NCBI GenBank assembly: GCA_019321725.1
Contig: CM033111.1
Location: forward strand, 10,478,001 to 10,542,000
Direction of reading: 5' to 3'
Length of the DNA stretch: 64,000 nt
From: Paulownia fortunei
Lineage: Eukaryota > Streptophyta > Magnoliopsida > Lamiales > Paulowniaceae
Shown: positions 1 through 11,660 of the stretch, piece after piece
Layout of the letters: each line of letters starts with the position of its first letter
How positions within the stretch are numbered: the stretch's first letter is position 1
Notes under the pieces: model-generated
The model's input: the letters and a program-made list of their open reading frames with translations, nothing else
The model's database searches: none
What the model was told of the DNA's origin: nothing
Program-made: the position numbers and the translations under genes

Positions 1-760
1 TTTATGGCTTTTGAACTTCTTCAAGTTCCACAACTTTGCTATTTATATCTTATAGAAATTCCTCCTCTAAGAATGTGGCGCTCCTCGAAATAAATATCTT
101 TTGTTCTGAGGAGTCGTAGAAGTACTATCCAATGGGTTCCTTTGGTACTCCACAAACTTATATAAATTGGTTCTCATATCCAATTTATCTCCCACTTGCT
201 GCTTCATGCAAAACAGCACACCCCTATACACTAAGGTATGTAGGAGGGTGGTTTTCTACACTATATCTTATATGGTGTCTTAGGTACTGACTTTGATGGC
301 ACTCAATAGATATATCGTCATTTTTAGGGCATAGCCCTAGAATGAAAAAGGAAGTCTAGTAAAACTCATCATAGATCGAACCATGTCTAATAGAGTTTGA
401 TTCCTATGCTCCGCAACTCTATTGAGTTGAGGAGTAGTAAGAGGAGTCCACTGTAAGAGAATTTCATTCTCTTTTAGATAATTCAGAAACTTTGTGCTTA
501 AGTATTCACCTCCTCGATCTGATCCAAGAGCTTTAACACTTAGCTTAGTTTGTTTCTCCACTTCATATCTAAATTCTTTGAACTTTTCAAAGGTTTTCGA
601 TTTGTACCTTAATAGGTACACATAATCATATCTAAAATAATCATCGATGAAGGTTACGAAGTAGTGATAGTTTTCTCGAGCACTAATACTTAGTAGTCCG
701 CATATATCTGTATAAATCAAATCCAAATAATTTTTGGACTTGACAAACAAATAGAGAATT
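1..760 (-). pseudogene. Copia-1 integrase core and C-terminal linker (broken)
   Basis: The minus-strand frame at 337-750 gives a Copia integrase core. TDICGL with FVTFIDD holds the first catalytic Asp region, SDRGGEY is the second Asp, and the EHRNQTLLDM region marks the last part of the D,D,E domain, where the expected Glu-containing NGxAE motif reads NRVAE. Upstream on the plus strand (1-336) the continuation matches the usual Copia linker, with DKLD..T and a FRGA..S block, but in several frames with stops. The integrase would have inserted Copia cDNA into host DNA. It is clearly a pseudogene. Confidence 0.8.
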
Positions 761-867
761 GGTCATATTTCCCTTGAGACATGATTCACTTGTTGGCATT
801 CCTTGCTCATTCTCAAGAGTGAGAATTGGGCTAACTTGTGGATTCTCTTTTCAGAGATATGACTTAA

Positions 868-1440
868 TCAAGCATGCCATAAGAATTTGAAACTATAATT
901 ATCCAATTTTCTTTCTTTTTTTTGAATATGAAAAAGCGAGTTACGGGGAGTAACAATATATAAACCATTTATCATTATGCCGGTGTAAATCAAAGCAGAA
1001 CATTTAAAGATGGAACAATTTCCATCATTTATTATAAAATAATATCCTTCTTCATCCAAATCTTTAGAAAAGAGATAATATTCTTAATTAACCATGGAGC
1101 ATAAAGACAATCGTTCAAAACAAAAATAATTATATTTTCTAAAGTTAAGCTAACAGTTCCTATGGCTAATGTAGTAATCTTTGCTCTATTCGCCAACTAC
1201 AAGACCGTCTCTCCTCTACTTAGCTTCTTGTTTCTTGTTATGACCTGAAAATCATTGCAAAGATAAAACCCATAACTGGTATCCAATACCCAAGAAGTAT
1301 TATTAACCGATAAGTTAGCTTTAACAAAATACATACCAAAATTTTTTAGGCTCGTAAGGTCTCTTTACAATTTCTCTTCTAGTACCAAGCTTGCCACAGT
1401 AGTGGCACTTATCATCGATCTTGTTAGAACCCTTTAAACC
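868..1440 (-). pseudogene. Copia-1 pre-integrase domain and degenerate zinc knuckle
   Basis: Minus-strand translation at 868-1059 resembles the GAG-pre-integrase block of Copia polyproteins (GLYIVTP followed by a basic segment, ending LWHA, where the family has LWHxRLGH). Further upstream, about 1384-1425, a CHYCGKLG segment matches the start of a CX2CX4HX4C gag zinc knuckle, but the His and last Cys are lost. The protease region between them (about 1100-1380) is only weakly recognisable. Stops and frameshifts show decay. Confidence 0.6.
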
Positions 1441-1578
1441 CCACTAGTCTTAATCTTATTGGGCTTCAAGGAACCTTTCCCCATCCCCTTCCTCCTCTTG
1501 GGCTTTACAACCTTTAATTTGGATGAGGATCATCAAGCAGAACCAGCTTGTCCTTTATCATCATGGACTCAGTTATCT

Positions 1579-2193
1579 TCAATATATTAACCAGCTCAGC
1601 AAAGCTAGTTCCATCTTATGCATGTTGAAGTTGATAATAATGGTGTCAAACAATGGAGACAGAGATTGCAGAATGAGGTCCATATAGAGTTCATTGTCCA
1701 TAACGACTCCAAGGGACTCGAGCATTTCTATCAAACCTATCATCTTCAATCCATGTTCATGGAATGAAGATCCCTCCATCATAGAGTTTTGAAAAGCTGT
1801 TTTAAGATCTGATATCTCGCTTATCTAGTGTGTTCACCATACAACTTTTGTAGGTGAACAAAGATATCATACACATGCATATGTACCTCATATTGCCTCT
1901 GCAACACGTTCAATATTGATGCATTGATATAGCATCATGCCTACAGAACACCATCAACTTGATGTTAATATTCTATAAGCTCCTCCTATGTCCATCTTTC
2001 GGTGGGCCTAGGATAGGAGAGTTTCAAGAATGTAAGCCCTCTTCTCAGATTGCAAGATAATCTTGAGGTTCCTCAACCAATCTACGTAATTAGGTCCAGT
2101 TAATTTTTTAGCATCCAAGATTGATGCAAGTGGATTCTTAGCCATTTTACAGATAGAATCTACAAAGTTTAAAATGATGCAAAAAATAAGCAT
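1579..2193 (-). pseudogene. Copia-1 gag (broken)
   Basis: Two minus-strand open stretches belong together. At 2008-2193 the segment KLTGPNYVDWLRNLKIIL is the conserved N-terminal motif of plant Copia gag. At 1579-1782 a helical segment (LILQSLSPLFDTIIINFNMHK) matches the UBN2-like middle of gag. The natural start is the Met of MAKNP within the 2008-2193 stretch. The part between the two stretches is frameshifted. Gag would have formed the virus-like particle that packages element RNA. Confidence 0.75.
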
Positions 2194-3788
2194 TCTTTTA
2201 AAATCATATTCATTTATGACAAGGTATTTAATTATAAATATCTTTCACTATTTCATTCGAATTCCATCACTCCCTAATGACAATTTGAAAAATTATATTT
2301 TCTAGTGGGCGTGAGGCCCAATCAATATGTCGTATGCCCTAATTTTATGAGCTCATAAAACATATTGAAAGGTGGTCACTCTTTAATGATTGTATCTCTA
2401 TACAATCCTCAAGATATTTTGCTTTACTTGTTCCCATATGCCTCAGTTTTATGAGTTCATATGGTACTAAGTGTCAAGTAAAACCCATCAAAACATTTCA
2501 TGACTCATGGCCAATGTAGAGACGAGTTTATCCCATGGGCATCACTATTGCTATGATTAGTAGAGATCATAACTTTCTATCACAAAGTCATCCCACAACT
2601 CATGGTCAATGACTAAGTGAGATAGCATCCTTACGTCGTCTGCTTTTGATGGCAGACATGGATTATGGGTCCAACTCAATTTTATCCATATTTACTTGAA
2701 ATCGAATTTTTTTGAAAAATTTTCTTTACTTGATTTTTAATTCAAGTGGTGTATTTTATTTTAACCAAGACCTCATCATTTTATCTTTATTTATTTATTG
2801 AGTTTGTATTCAATTCACAACAAATGTTTCATTGAAAGCAGTAAATAAATCATATGCATGCATCTAATACATTTACAATTGGATGATCATGAGTCAGTCC
2901 TATACGATCCATTTGAGTCAAAATTGATCTAAGTCAGTGGGTAATAAAATAAAATGGAAACTATTTTTATTATATGAATATATTTTCCAAACATTCATGG
3001 GCTTTGTCTTGATTCTCCGCCTTGGTCCTTCTTCTTATCTACCAGAAACAATAAGAAAACCTCACATATGTTACTCTCTTTACATTTCAAAATTGAGAAA
3101 GTACATACAAAAGAGAATAAGAGGCACACAGGTACCATTTTAAAATCCAAAAACATACATCCAATCATATTGGTCAATAGCTCCATTATAAGAAATGCAT
3201 CAAATGAATTTATCAAAATATGTAAATTTACCATCCATTAAATTTCCAATTTCAAGACTTAGGATAATTTTTTCGATTTTTCATGAAAAATCCTTTTTCA
3301 AAAAATTTAAATTAACAATTAATAAAAAAATTTAAAAATAAAATTTTCAACCTAAAATGCAGCTAGCGTGTTGCTAGCACAGCGACACGCCCGATGGTGT
3401 GCATGCTGGTGCATGTGTACGTCGGGTGTCAGCGTATGCGCATGCTAGCCAAAGGGATGCGTACCAGCACACTGCACACAACCCTTATGTGCACCCCGTG
3501 CCACAACAGTTGCACATTGTGCCCGAACTAGTGCCTCACCAGTGAGCAGTGTACACAAGAGGATGCTTGCGTGCACGCTCAGTTGGTGATGCTCCTACCC
3601 TTGGCCTGATGGCGGCTATTGTGATCTAATGATGGTTCTATGATGTATTCATCGTATCAACAATTTAAAAATTAAATTGAAACACGAGATTTAAACGAGT
3701 CCTAATCAAAAATTGCAATTAAATATAGAATTTAATGTTTAAATCCTAAAAGCATAGTACCAAACAAAATTAAAAATGTGTAAATTGT
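2194..3788 (-). other. Copia-1 untranslated leader, with GC-rich island
   Basis: About 1.6 kb lies between the primer site and gag with no coding signal that I can recognise; short ORFs at 2937-3234 lack family motifs. A block at about 3350-3620 is strikingly richer in G and C than its surroundings and is full of TGCA, GCGT and GTGC words. The leader is longer than in typical Copia elements, so an older insertion inside it is possible. Confidence 0.5.
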
Positions 3789-3801
3789 GGCTTTAATACC
3801 A
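3789..3801 (-). other. Copia-1 primer binding site (degenerate)
   Basis: The minus strand reads TGGTATTAAAGCC, close to the TGGTATCAGAGC complement of initiator tRNA-Met used by plant Copia elements. It lies four bases from the inferred end of the 5' LTR and points toward gag, as required. Confidence 0.6.
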
Positions 3802-3805
3802 CTTT

Positions 3806-5490
3806 TGGGTTTACGTAACCATGGGGTATGTGTAGCAAAAATTTAAAATTTAATTTAATTTATAATAACATGTCATATCAAATATAACATCATCCCCGAT
3901 TCGTGTGATCATCGATTGTATTTTTCAATTACCTAAACTAAACATGTAAAGGATTTTTGGATTTATACCTGTTGAGCACTCCAACTATAGAAGGGATTGA
4001 GAAAATCAATTGTTAGCCGTCGTACATAAATCAGTTCATAAGGATCTAGATTTATCCACTCTAATAAAATCTACACTTTGGGTAAGAACACGGAATTAGA
4101 ACTCCGCTAGTGATTCAAATTTCTTTAATAATCTAGTATATCAGAGTGATTTAACTGAGTATTAATTCTTAAATCAATAGATGGTTATAAGAATTGAATA
4201 CTTCAATTCAATCAATAGATGGAACTCTTTGATTAAAGGAAGAAATATGAAAGATGGATTTTGGGAGACATTTTTTATCTCTATTATTTTTTCTTGTTGG
4301 CCGAAAATTCAATTGTGTGCCCTTAAAATTTTTTGCCCTCCTTTTTGGTCTCTAGGGCTGGCTGAAAAAATGCATGCTACCAGCTATAATTTTTAGCCCC
4401 TTTTTCATAATGTGTTGGATGATTTTGGTTGATCTCATAATCTTCCAAAAATCCTCCAACTTTATCTACAAGGATAACACATATTCTCTTGTATCGTCTA
4501 AAGATCCTATGGGATATTATGTAATCAAATTAAATAATTTCAAGAATAAGAATATCTTATTTTTTTATCCTTTCATCTTCTTCCAACAACTCTAGTGGGC
4601 ATCGTCTAACGGGCCATTTTGAATTGGAATTAGACTTTTAATTAAATTCAATAATTAATCAAATTAATTGATTAGACCCAAATTTAATTAATTAATCTTA
4701 ATCAATTAATTTAATTCCATCAAGCCTACTTAATTATATTAGGCCCAATTAAATAATTCAGTTTATTTAATTGAGTAAAATAATTTAATAATTAAATTAA
4801 TTTATGGCTAAATCAGTTAATTATTTCATTCCAATTGGGCTCCTTAATCTTATTAGGTCCAATTAAAAAATTAAATTATTTAATTGAATAATTAATTCAA
4901 CTCCTTGAATTAAATTAAGCCCCATTTAATTAATAAATATTAATTAATTGGATCCAACTTCTTGGATCAATTTCTAGATTAGAAATGCTCCATCTCAAAT
5001 TATGTGTGCCCTTTCAAGTTCACAACTAAACTAGTAATGGGCTTGCAACAATTGCAACTTATGAATAACAACTATTATGATTAACTAATCTAATGAGTTA
5101 ATTCACATGGGATTAACTTTTCAATTCCACGAACCTCTCAAGTCATGGAAAACACCTAGCAAGTGTGTCATGACTACCTAGTCTTAGATGAAATAGTGAA
5201 CGAACATATTTCAGTTTGAGTATAATACACGTAAGGTCCTTCCGTCAACTAATCTCCTGATGAGTCTAGGGTATAGATTATAAGTCGAAACCCTAAATAA
5301 CTTAATAATTATGATTCCATTTCAAGTTCCATTTGAAAACCCTGTCTAACAATCATTGTACTTTAGCCAAGGACTTATGAGTCATAAATTAAGAAAATAT
5401 AGGATATTTACTTGTTCTACTAAACAAGTGACGAATTCTTTGTCGGTCACTCATTAACCACCTCCATACACACCAATGAAACATCCAACC
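3806..5490 (-). repeat. Copia-1 5' LTR, inner part (split by Copia-2)
   Basis: The LTR end lies next to the primer site. The sequence runs to the Copia-2 insertion point and continues at 25549. The join is supported by a related LTR fragment at 52734-53285: read in reverse complement, its uninterrupted CATCCAAC..TTGTGATTGTC stretch matches 5482-5490 continuing at 25549. The body (about 4600-4980) is rich in short AATTAATT-type words and has no coding capacity. Confidence 0.6.
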
Positions 5491-5848
5491 TGCTGATTTA
5501 TATGTCTTGAATTATGAAAGAAAATTAGCCAGGTTGGTGTCTTGAAGATGGTTAGTATTGTCGTTGTTTCTTAATGGTGAATATAAAATTTGAAGGAAGA
5601 ATCAGACGGCCACGTCATGGTGATAAGCTGGTGAATCTAATTTAAGTTTGTTTGTGTTTTTCTTAATTGTGAAAGCTTCAATTTGCATAAACATAAATGA
5701 GCCACATCAACTTCTACACCACATGCATGAAGCTGTGAAGGAAATTTGTAAAGCTAATTTCTATTGGAATAGAAGAAAAGCAAGCCATTTTTCCATAGTT
5801 CAAACTTCAAGGCAAGCAAGAATTACATTGGCACTCATGCATGCATGA
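5491..5848 (+). repeat. Copia-2 5' LTR, first part
   Basis: This matches the first part of the 3' LTR at 24736-25095 with scattered differences. Shared stretches include CTTGAATTATGAAAG, GACGGCCAC and AATAGAAGAAAAGCAAG. The LTR stops abruptly at 5848, where Athila-A begins, and resumes at 20362. The exact first base is uncertain by a few positions because the two LTR starts have diverged. Confidence 0.85.
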
Positions 5849-7459
5849 TGATAAGTGAATATTTTGACATATTTTTGTATCAAATCCTTTATACTTTTCT
5901 TGCTTTATTCTTGTTGATATTATTATTTTATTAATGTTTTGTGTTAGGGAATAAATGGAAGCATATTTTCAAACTTGTGCAGTTTTAGTAATTTGAGCAT
6001 AACTTCAAGATCAAAAACCTTATGGATCTGAAACTTATTTCATTTGAAATCCAAGAGATAGAGGTACAACTTTGCTGTTGGAAGCTCAGCCTAATTCAGT
6101 CTTAATAATAGCATAAAATTTATCTAATTAGTTGCACCAAATGGATCACCAAAATTCGGATCAAAGTTCAGCCCAATATTGACTTATTTTACCAATTGGG
6201 TTATATCTCTTGAGCCCAAATTTATTTTGGATTGAAATTCGGATATGTTATATCCAAGAGTTAAATAAACAAGTTTTTTGAAGACAAGATGATGTGAAAA
6301 TGTGTCAAAATGGTAAAAACATAGGCTGCAAGTTGCTGCTACTGTTAAAAGGCAGCTCTTGGACATGACTCGGTAATTTGACTATATCTCCTTCATCCGA
6401 CTGCCAAATTTGATAAACGATATATGAAAATATATCAGCACCAAAAGATATACAATTTTTATTCTTCACATATCCTCAAAATTTGGTTGTATCTAATCAA
6501 AAAATATAATTTAATTCAATGGGTGAGAAATTTGTGTAACAACTTACCAACTCTTGGCAACTAGCATACCACTTGATTAACCCCTCCATTATTTGTTTGG
6601 CCTCTAGCTTACTCCAAGTACTATAAATAGGTCATGTATTAAAATTGTAAGAGGAGGGGGTAGAGGGTTTCTTTAGGCTAAGTTATCTAGTTTGTCTGTT
6701 TTCTAGTATTGTAAGTTTTCTAATACTAATAGATATGCATTCTCTAGTTTCTCTTATATTTTTAGTCTTTGCTACTTTTATTATGTCTTTCTAAATTTCA
6801 TTTTGTTGAGAAAAAAGGGTAAATATGTTGATGGAGAAAGAGAAATGGTTATAAGGGTAGAAATTGTTTAAGTATGTTGTATTATTATTTTTATTTTTGA
6901 TTTAAACCCTACTTATTTTGTGGTGATTCTTGATTTATGTATCTCTAATGACATAACAAATACTTGGGCTCATTTAGTTTAATGTATGGTTTTACCCCAC
7001 CGACTGCTAATGTGAAACCTTGATTTATTGTTGACGAAGGTGTGTATAAATGCTTGATCGCATAAATAAGTGTTGGCATTAAGAGATAATTTGTAATAGT
7101 AAGACAATATCATGATTACCTTATTGCATGAATTACTTGATAATATCTTCCCATTGGAACCTTCATTATGTATAGATTCCAATTGTGGCAATTAATAGAG
7201 GTAAAAAGAATAAATAACCATTTCTCTATCCAAAACTCAAGAGTGGATCCCTAATTCTCAGTACTTTTATTACTTTGGTTTTTCTTTAGTTACATTATAC
7301 ATTAATTGTTCATATATTTTGATTCACATAAACTCCATCTTTTTAGAAATATAAACTTGAATTCTTCAAACAACTTCCCTGTGGATCGACCTTGGAGTCA
7401 CAAGAAATTTATTACTTACTACAGTCTGTACTTAGGTTTGCAACCTTAAAGTTGTAGCA
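5849..7459 (+). repeat. Athila-A 5' LTR (1611 bp)
   Basis: Starts TG and ends CA, and aligns along its length with the 3' LTR outside the nested insertion. A TATA box (TATAAATAG) at 6622-6630 is the likely element promoter and is kept in the 3' LTR at 19518-19526. Open frames inside it (for example 6979-7191) are not genes, because they recur only as part of the LTR. Confidence 0.95.
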
Positions 7460-7465
7460 AGTTTT

Positions 7466-7483
7466 TGGCGTCGTTGCCGGGGA
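7466..7483 (+). other. Athila-A primer binding site, tRNA-Asp type
   Basis: TGGCGTCGTTGCCGGGGA lies six bases after the 5' LTR. It equals the complement of the 3' end of plant tRNA-Asp except for one C-to-T change, which fits CpG deamination. This primer is characteristic of Athila/Tat elements. Confidence 0.9.
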
Positions 7484-7667
7484 AGGCAAGGTAAGTATTC
7501 AGGTTTGTTAATATTTTTCCTTGGTAAATATAGTTTGTTTATTTTCTTTATGGATATATGGTTATATGGTTATATGGTATCGTAGTTATAATTCTCGACA
7601 TTTAGTAAGAAATAATTTCGAAACTTTGTTTGGAAATTTATTTGAATCATCTCTACATACTTCCACC

Positions 7668-9180
7668 ATGGCTGAAATTGAAAGTGTCCAGGATGAAAAT
7701 GAGAATCAACAGGTGCGTACCATGCATTATTACTTGCAACCTCCTCAAAATTCTTCTCCTTCTTGTTTCATTTTTCCTCTAAATGCAAATAATTTTCGAT
7801 TCAAGTCTGGTATGATCCCTTTACTTCCTAATTTCTATGGTTTAGACTTTGAAAGCCCTTACTTGCATTTAAAAGAATTTGATGAAGTATGTGCCACTTT
7901 TGATGATCAAACTTGCACAAATGAGATTGTTAAACTCAAATTATTTCCTTTTTCTTTAAAAGATAAAGCAAAAAATTGGCTTAATTCTTTAAAACCTAGG
8001 TCAATTAGCACTTGGCAAGAAATGTAAGTTGAATTCTTGAAAAAATTCTTTCCAACTCATAAAACTAATGCTTTAAAAAGACAAATTCAAATTTTTTTCT
8101 CAAAATTCAAATTAAGCTTTCTTTCAATGTTGGGAAAGATTTAAAAATTTGTTGAATTTATGCCCACATCATGGTTTTGAAAAATGGCACTTAATTAGTT
8201 TCTTTTATGAAGGTTTAACTCCTGAAACAAAATAATTTATTAAAACAATGTGTAATGGTGAGTTTCTTGATAAGTAGCCTGATGAAACCCTATAATATCT
8301 AGATCATTTGGCAGAAAACTCTCAATCATGACATAGTGTTAATTCTTTCGAAGATTCTATTAGATCTAATCTTGCTAATAGTAATAAAGAAAAATATTAC
8401 CTTAGCCAAGAAGATAATCTAAATGTTAGGCTTGCTAGTTTAACAAGAAAAGTTCAAGCCATAAAACTTAAAAAAGTAAAGAAAATCAAATCTGTGCAGG
8501 AGGAAGAAGTTTGTAGCAATTGTGAACTTTTGCGGCACTCCACCAATGAATGTCCAAACATTCCAATACAAGCAAATTTATGAACACATTCAAAAAACTT
8601 TTCCATTCTCCATATTCTAAAACTAACAATCCACAATGAAAAAATCATCACAATTTCAGTTAGTAAGATGATAACTATGCCCAACCACTGCATTCACAAA
8701 AACCACCAAACTTTCATTCTTATCCAACTCCACATATAAAATCCATTGAGGAGACTTTGCAAGCATTTATGTATGAACAAACAAACATTAATAATCAGAC
8801 TTCACAAGCTATCAATGAGATCACAAGCACACTTTCAACACTGACAACTTCTTTGCGTACTCATGAAAAAGATAAATTTCCTGCTCAAGCTCAACCTAAT
8901 CCTTCCACTCAGTATCATGTTTCTTCTTCAGGTGAAAATGCAGTCAATGAGGCTAATTCAGTTACAACTTTTTGGAATGGAAAAGTTATTGACAAGAATA
9001 TTCATCCCAATGAGAAAGTTTCTAATCCACCTCCAGAAATGAAAAATTTAAATAGTCTTGACGACGAAGGTAAGTTTGAAGAAGGTAAGTGTGAAAATGA
9101 TAAAAAAACAAAAATATTTACCTCCAGCACCCTTTCCTCAAAGATTGCAAACAACTCAGAAATTGAACTCAAATGCTGAA
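7668..9180 (+). pseudogene. Athila-A gag (broken)
   Basis: The start is placed at the ATG of MAEIES at 7668, which sits in a CCACCATGG context; the open frame extends further upstream but only into leader. The N-terminal part is open to 8027 and carries the Athila gag core SPYLHLKEFDEVC and LFPFSLKDKAKNWLNSLK. After a stop at 8025-8027 the frame is interrupted repeatedly. A CX2CX4HX4C zinc knuckle (CSNCELLRHSTNEC) is intact at 8512-8553. A Gln/Thr/Ser-rich C-terminal part follows at 8757-9179. It would have formed the particle shell and bound element RNA. Confidence 0.85.
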
Positions 9181-9780
9181 ATTTTTAAACAAGTCAAGAT
9201 TAATATTCTATTATTGGATGCAATCAAACAAGTTCCACCTTATGCCAAATTTTTGAAAGATTTGTGTACAATCAAAAGAAAACATCATGTATAAAAAAAA
9301 GGAATTTTTAATTGAAAGTGTTCGTTCAATCATTCAACAATTCACTCCACCCAAGTACAAAGATCCAGGTTGTCCAACCATTTCATGTATCATAGGAAAC
9401 ACTAGAATAGAGCGTGTTTTGCTTTAACTTGGTGCTAGTGTAAATCTTCTACCTTTCTCAGTTTATGAACAGTTAGGTTTGGGATAACTTAAAATAACTT
9501 CTGTTATACTCCAACTAGCTGACCGTTCGATTAAAGTTCCAAAGGGAATAGTAGAAGATGTGTTGGTACAAATTGATAAGTTTAACTTTCCAGTTGATTT
9601 TATTATTTTGGACACAGAGCCTATTGCACAAACACGTACACAAATTCCTATCATTTTAGGTCGTCCTTTTCTTGCAACTTCAAATGCTTTGATCAATTGT
9701 AGAAATGGTATTTTGAAGTTATCATTTGGAAATATGACTTTGGAACTAAATGTGTTTAATGTTTGTATGCAACCTGCAAA
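9181..9780 (+). pseudogene. Athila-A aspartic protease (broken)
   Basis: The segment LGASVNLLPFSVYEQLGLG followed by a GRPFLAT motif and INCRNGILKLSFGNM is the retropepsin-like protease of Athila elements, which cleaves the polyprotein. The catalytic position of the DLGAS motif is a TAA stop here (9425-9427), whereas the related copy C on the right keeps LLDLGAS. Further frame breaks lie around 9290-9330. The open frame from 9560 covers the second half of the domain and continues toward RT. Confidence 0.85.
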
Positions 9781-11118
9781 AAATGTCGAAGTACATGAAG
9801 TGGATTCAATTGAAGAACTTGTTCATGAATACTTTACTACTACTAACTCTTCAGATTCTTTGGAGACTTGTTTTGAAAGTGAAAGTATTTGTAAAAAAAC
9901 ACACACTAATACTATCTCTGAATTTTTTCAGGTACAAGAAAAATATTTTTGGAAGCCAAGGTTCGAAGAACTTTCATCATCAACAGTAAAATCTATTCCA
10001 TCAAATATTAAAACTCCTGTGGTTAATTTGAAACATTTGTCAGTTAATTTGAAACATTTGTCAGTTAATTTGAAATACTCTTTCTTGGGTGAGAGTGAGA
10101 CTTTTCCAGTAATAATTTCTTCCAAACTCGATGCATCTCAAGAAGGTAAGTTGATCGAAACCCTGAAAATGCATAAGAATGCTTTAAGATGGACCATTGC
10201 TAATATTAAAGGTATTGATCCTTTCATTTGCACACATAACATCTATCTAGAGGAAAATACTAAACCTTCTAAAGAAATGCAACAAAGGCTAAATCCTAAT
10301 ATGAAAGAAGTAGTGAGAAATGAAGTCATTAAACTTTTAGATAATAGAATTATTTATTCTATTTTTGATAGCAAATGGGTAATTCCTACTCAAGTTGTAC
10401 CTAAAAAATCTGGAGTTACTATAGTCAAGAATGAGAATGATGAATTAATTCCAACTAGGACTGTTACTGGTTGGCGAATGTGAATTGACTATAAAAAATT
10501 CAACTCAGTTACTAGAAAATATCATTTTCCATTACTTTTCATGGATCAAAATTTTAGAAAGAGTTGCGGAACACGAATTTTATTGCTTTTTAGATGGATA
10601 TTTTGGGTATAATCAAATTGCAATTGCACTTGAAGATCAAGAGAAAATAACTTTTACATATCCTTTTGGTATTTTTGCATATCGAATGATGCCTTTTGAA
10701 TTATGTAATGCACTAATTACATTCGAACGATGCATGCTTAGTATTTTTAGTGACATGGTTGAACATTTTCTTGAAGTCTTCATGGATGATTTTTCTATTT
10801 TTGGTAATTCATTTGATGATTGCTTATCTAATTTAGAAAAGGTTTTGATCAGGTATGAAGAAAAGAATCTTGTGCTCAATTGGGAGAAATGTCATTTCAT
10901 GATAACAACTGGTATTGTTCTTGGACACATTATATCATCAGAAAGTATTGAGGTTGACAAATCTAAAATTGAATTAAATGCCAATTTACCAACACCAAAG
11001 ACTGTGAAGAAGATTAGATCTTTTTTAGGACATGCTAGTTTTTATAGAAGATTTATCAATGATTTTAGTATAATATCTAAACTGTTGTGTAATCTTCTAA
11101 CAAAAGACACTATTTTTT
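9781..11118 (+). pseudogene. Athila-A reverse transcriptase (broken)
   Basis: A linker containing a short tandem duplication (10021-10074) leads into RT. Seen in order are KSGVTIVKNENDELIPTRT, a stop at 10481-10483, LDGYFGYNQI, FGIFAYRMMPFELCNA, the catalytic box VFMDDFSIFG near 10778-10808, and IRSFLGHASFYRRFINDFS near the end. It would copy element RNA into DNA. The catalytic box itself is intact, but the frame is interrupted at 10481 and at the RT/RNase H boundary. Confidence 0.9.
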
Positions 11119-11660
11119 GAATGGACTAAAAATTGTGAAAATATTTTTGTTAAGCTTAAAAGCATGCTTACGTCTGCTCCAATCATGCAGCTTCCAGATT
11201 GGACTTTACCTTTTGAAATAATGTGTGATGCTAGTGATTATGTTGTTGGAACTGTCTTGGGACAAAAAAAAGATAAAAAATCATATGTTATTTACTATGC
11301 AAGTAAAACTTTAAATAGTGCTCAATTGAATTATACAACAATTGAAAAAGAAATACTTGCTGTAGTTTTTGCATGAGACAAATTTCGATCTTATCTTGTT
11401 GGCTCATCAATTGTAGTTTTCAGTGATTATACAGCTTTGAAATATCTTTTGTCAAAAAAAGATGTTAAACCAAGATTGATTAGGTGGATTTTCTTTCTCC
11501 AGGAATTTAATGTTACTATTCGAGATAAAAAGGGAGTAGAGAATGTAGTGGCTGATCATTTGTCATGACTTGTTTGTAATGACTCGTTTCAAACCACACC
11601 TATTAATGACACTTTCCCTGATGAATAACTATTTAATATTTCTATTTTACCTTGGTTTGC
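11119..11660 (+). pseudogene. Athila-A RNase H (broken)
   Basis: Translation gives the RT-connected RNase H: LPFEIMCDASDYVVGTVLGQ with the first catalytic Asp, then YYASKTLNSAQLNYTTIEKE with the Glu, and later RLIRWIFFLQEFN, ending VVADHLS. A stop at 11374-11376 and others break it. It would degrade the RNA strand during cDNA synthesis. Confidence 0.85.

Larger units (their letters stand above)
1..3805 (-). mobile_element. Copia-1 LTR retrotransposon, internal region (partial)
   Basis: Read on the minus strand, this holds, in element order, a primer binding site, a long leader, a gag fragment, a degenerate zinc knuckle, pre-integrase and integrase. The element runs off the left edge, so reverse transcriptase, RNase H and the 3' LTR are not visible. 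Every reading frame is broken by stops, so it is a dead copy. The gag-knuckle-integrase order and the tRNA-Met-like primer site are those of Ty1/Copia (Pseudoviridae-type) elements. I cannot assign the lineage with confidence; the LTR inferred from the flanks (about 2.2 kb) is long for a plant Copia. Confidence 0.85.
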
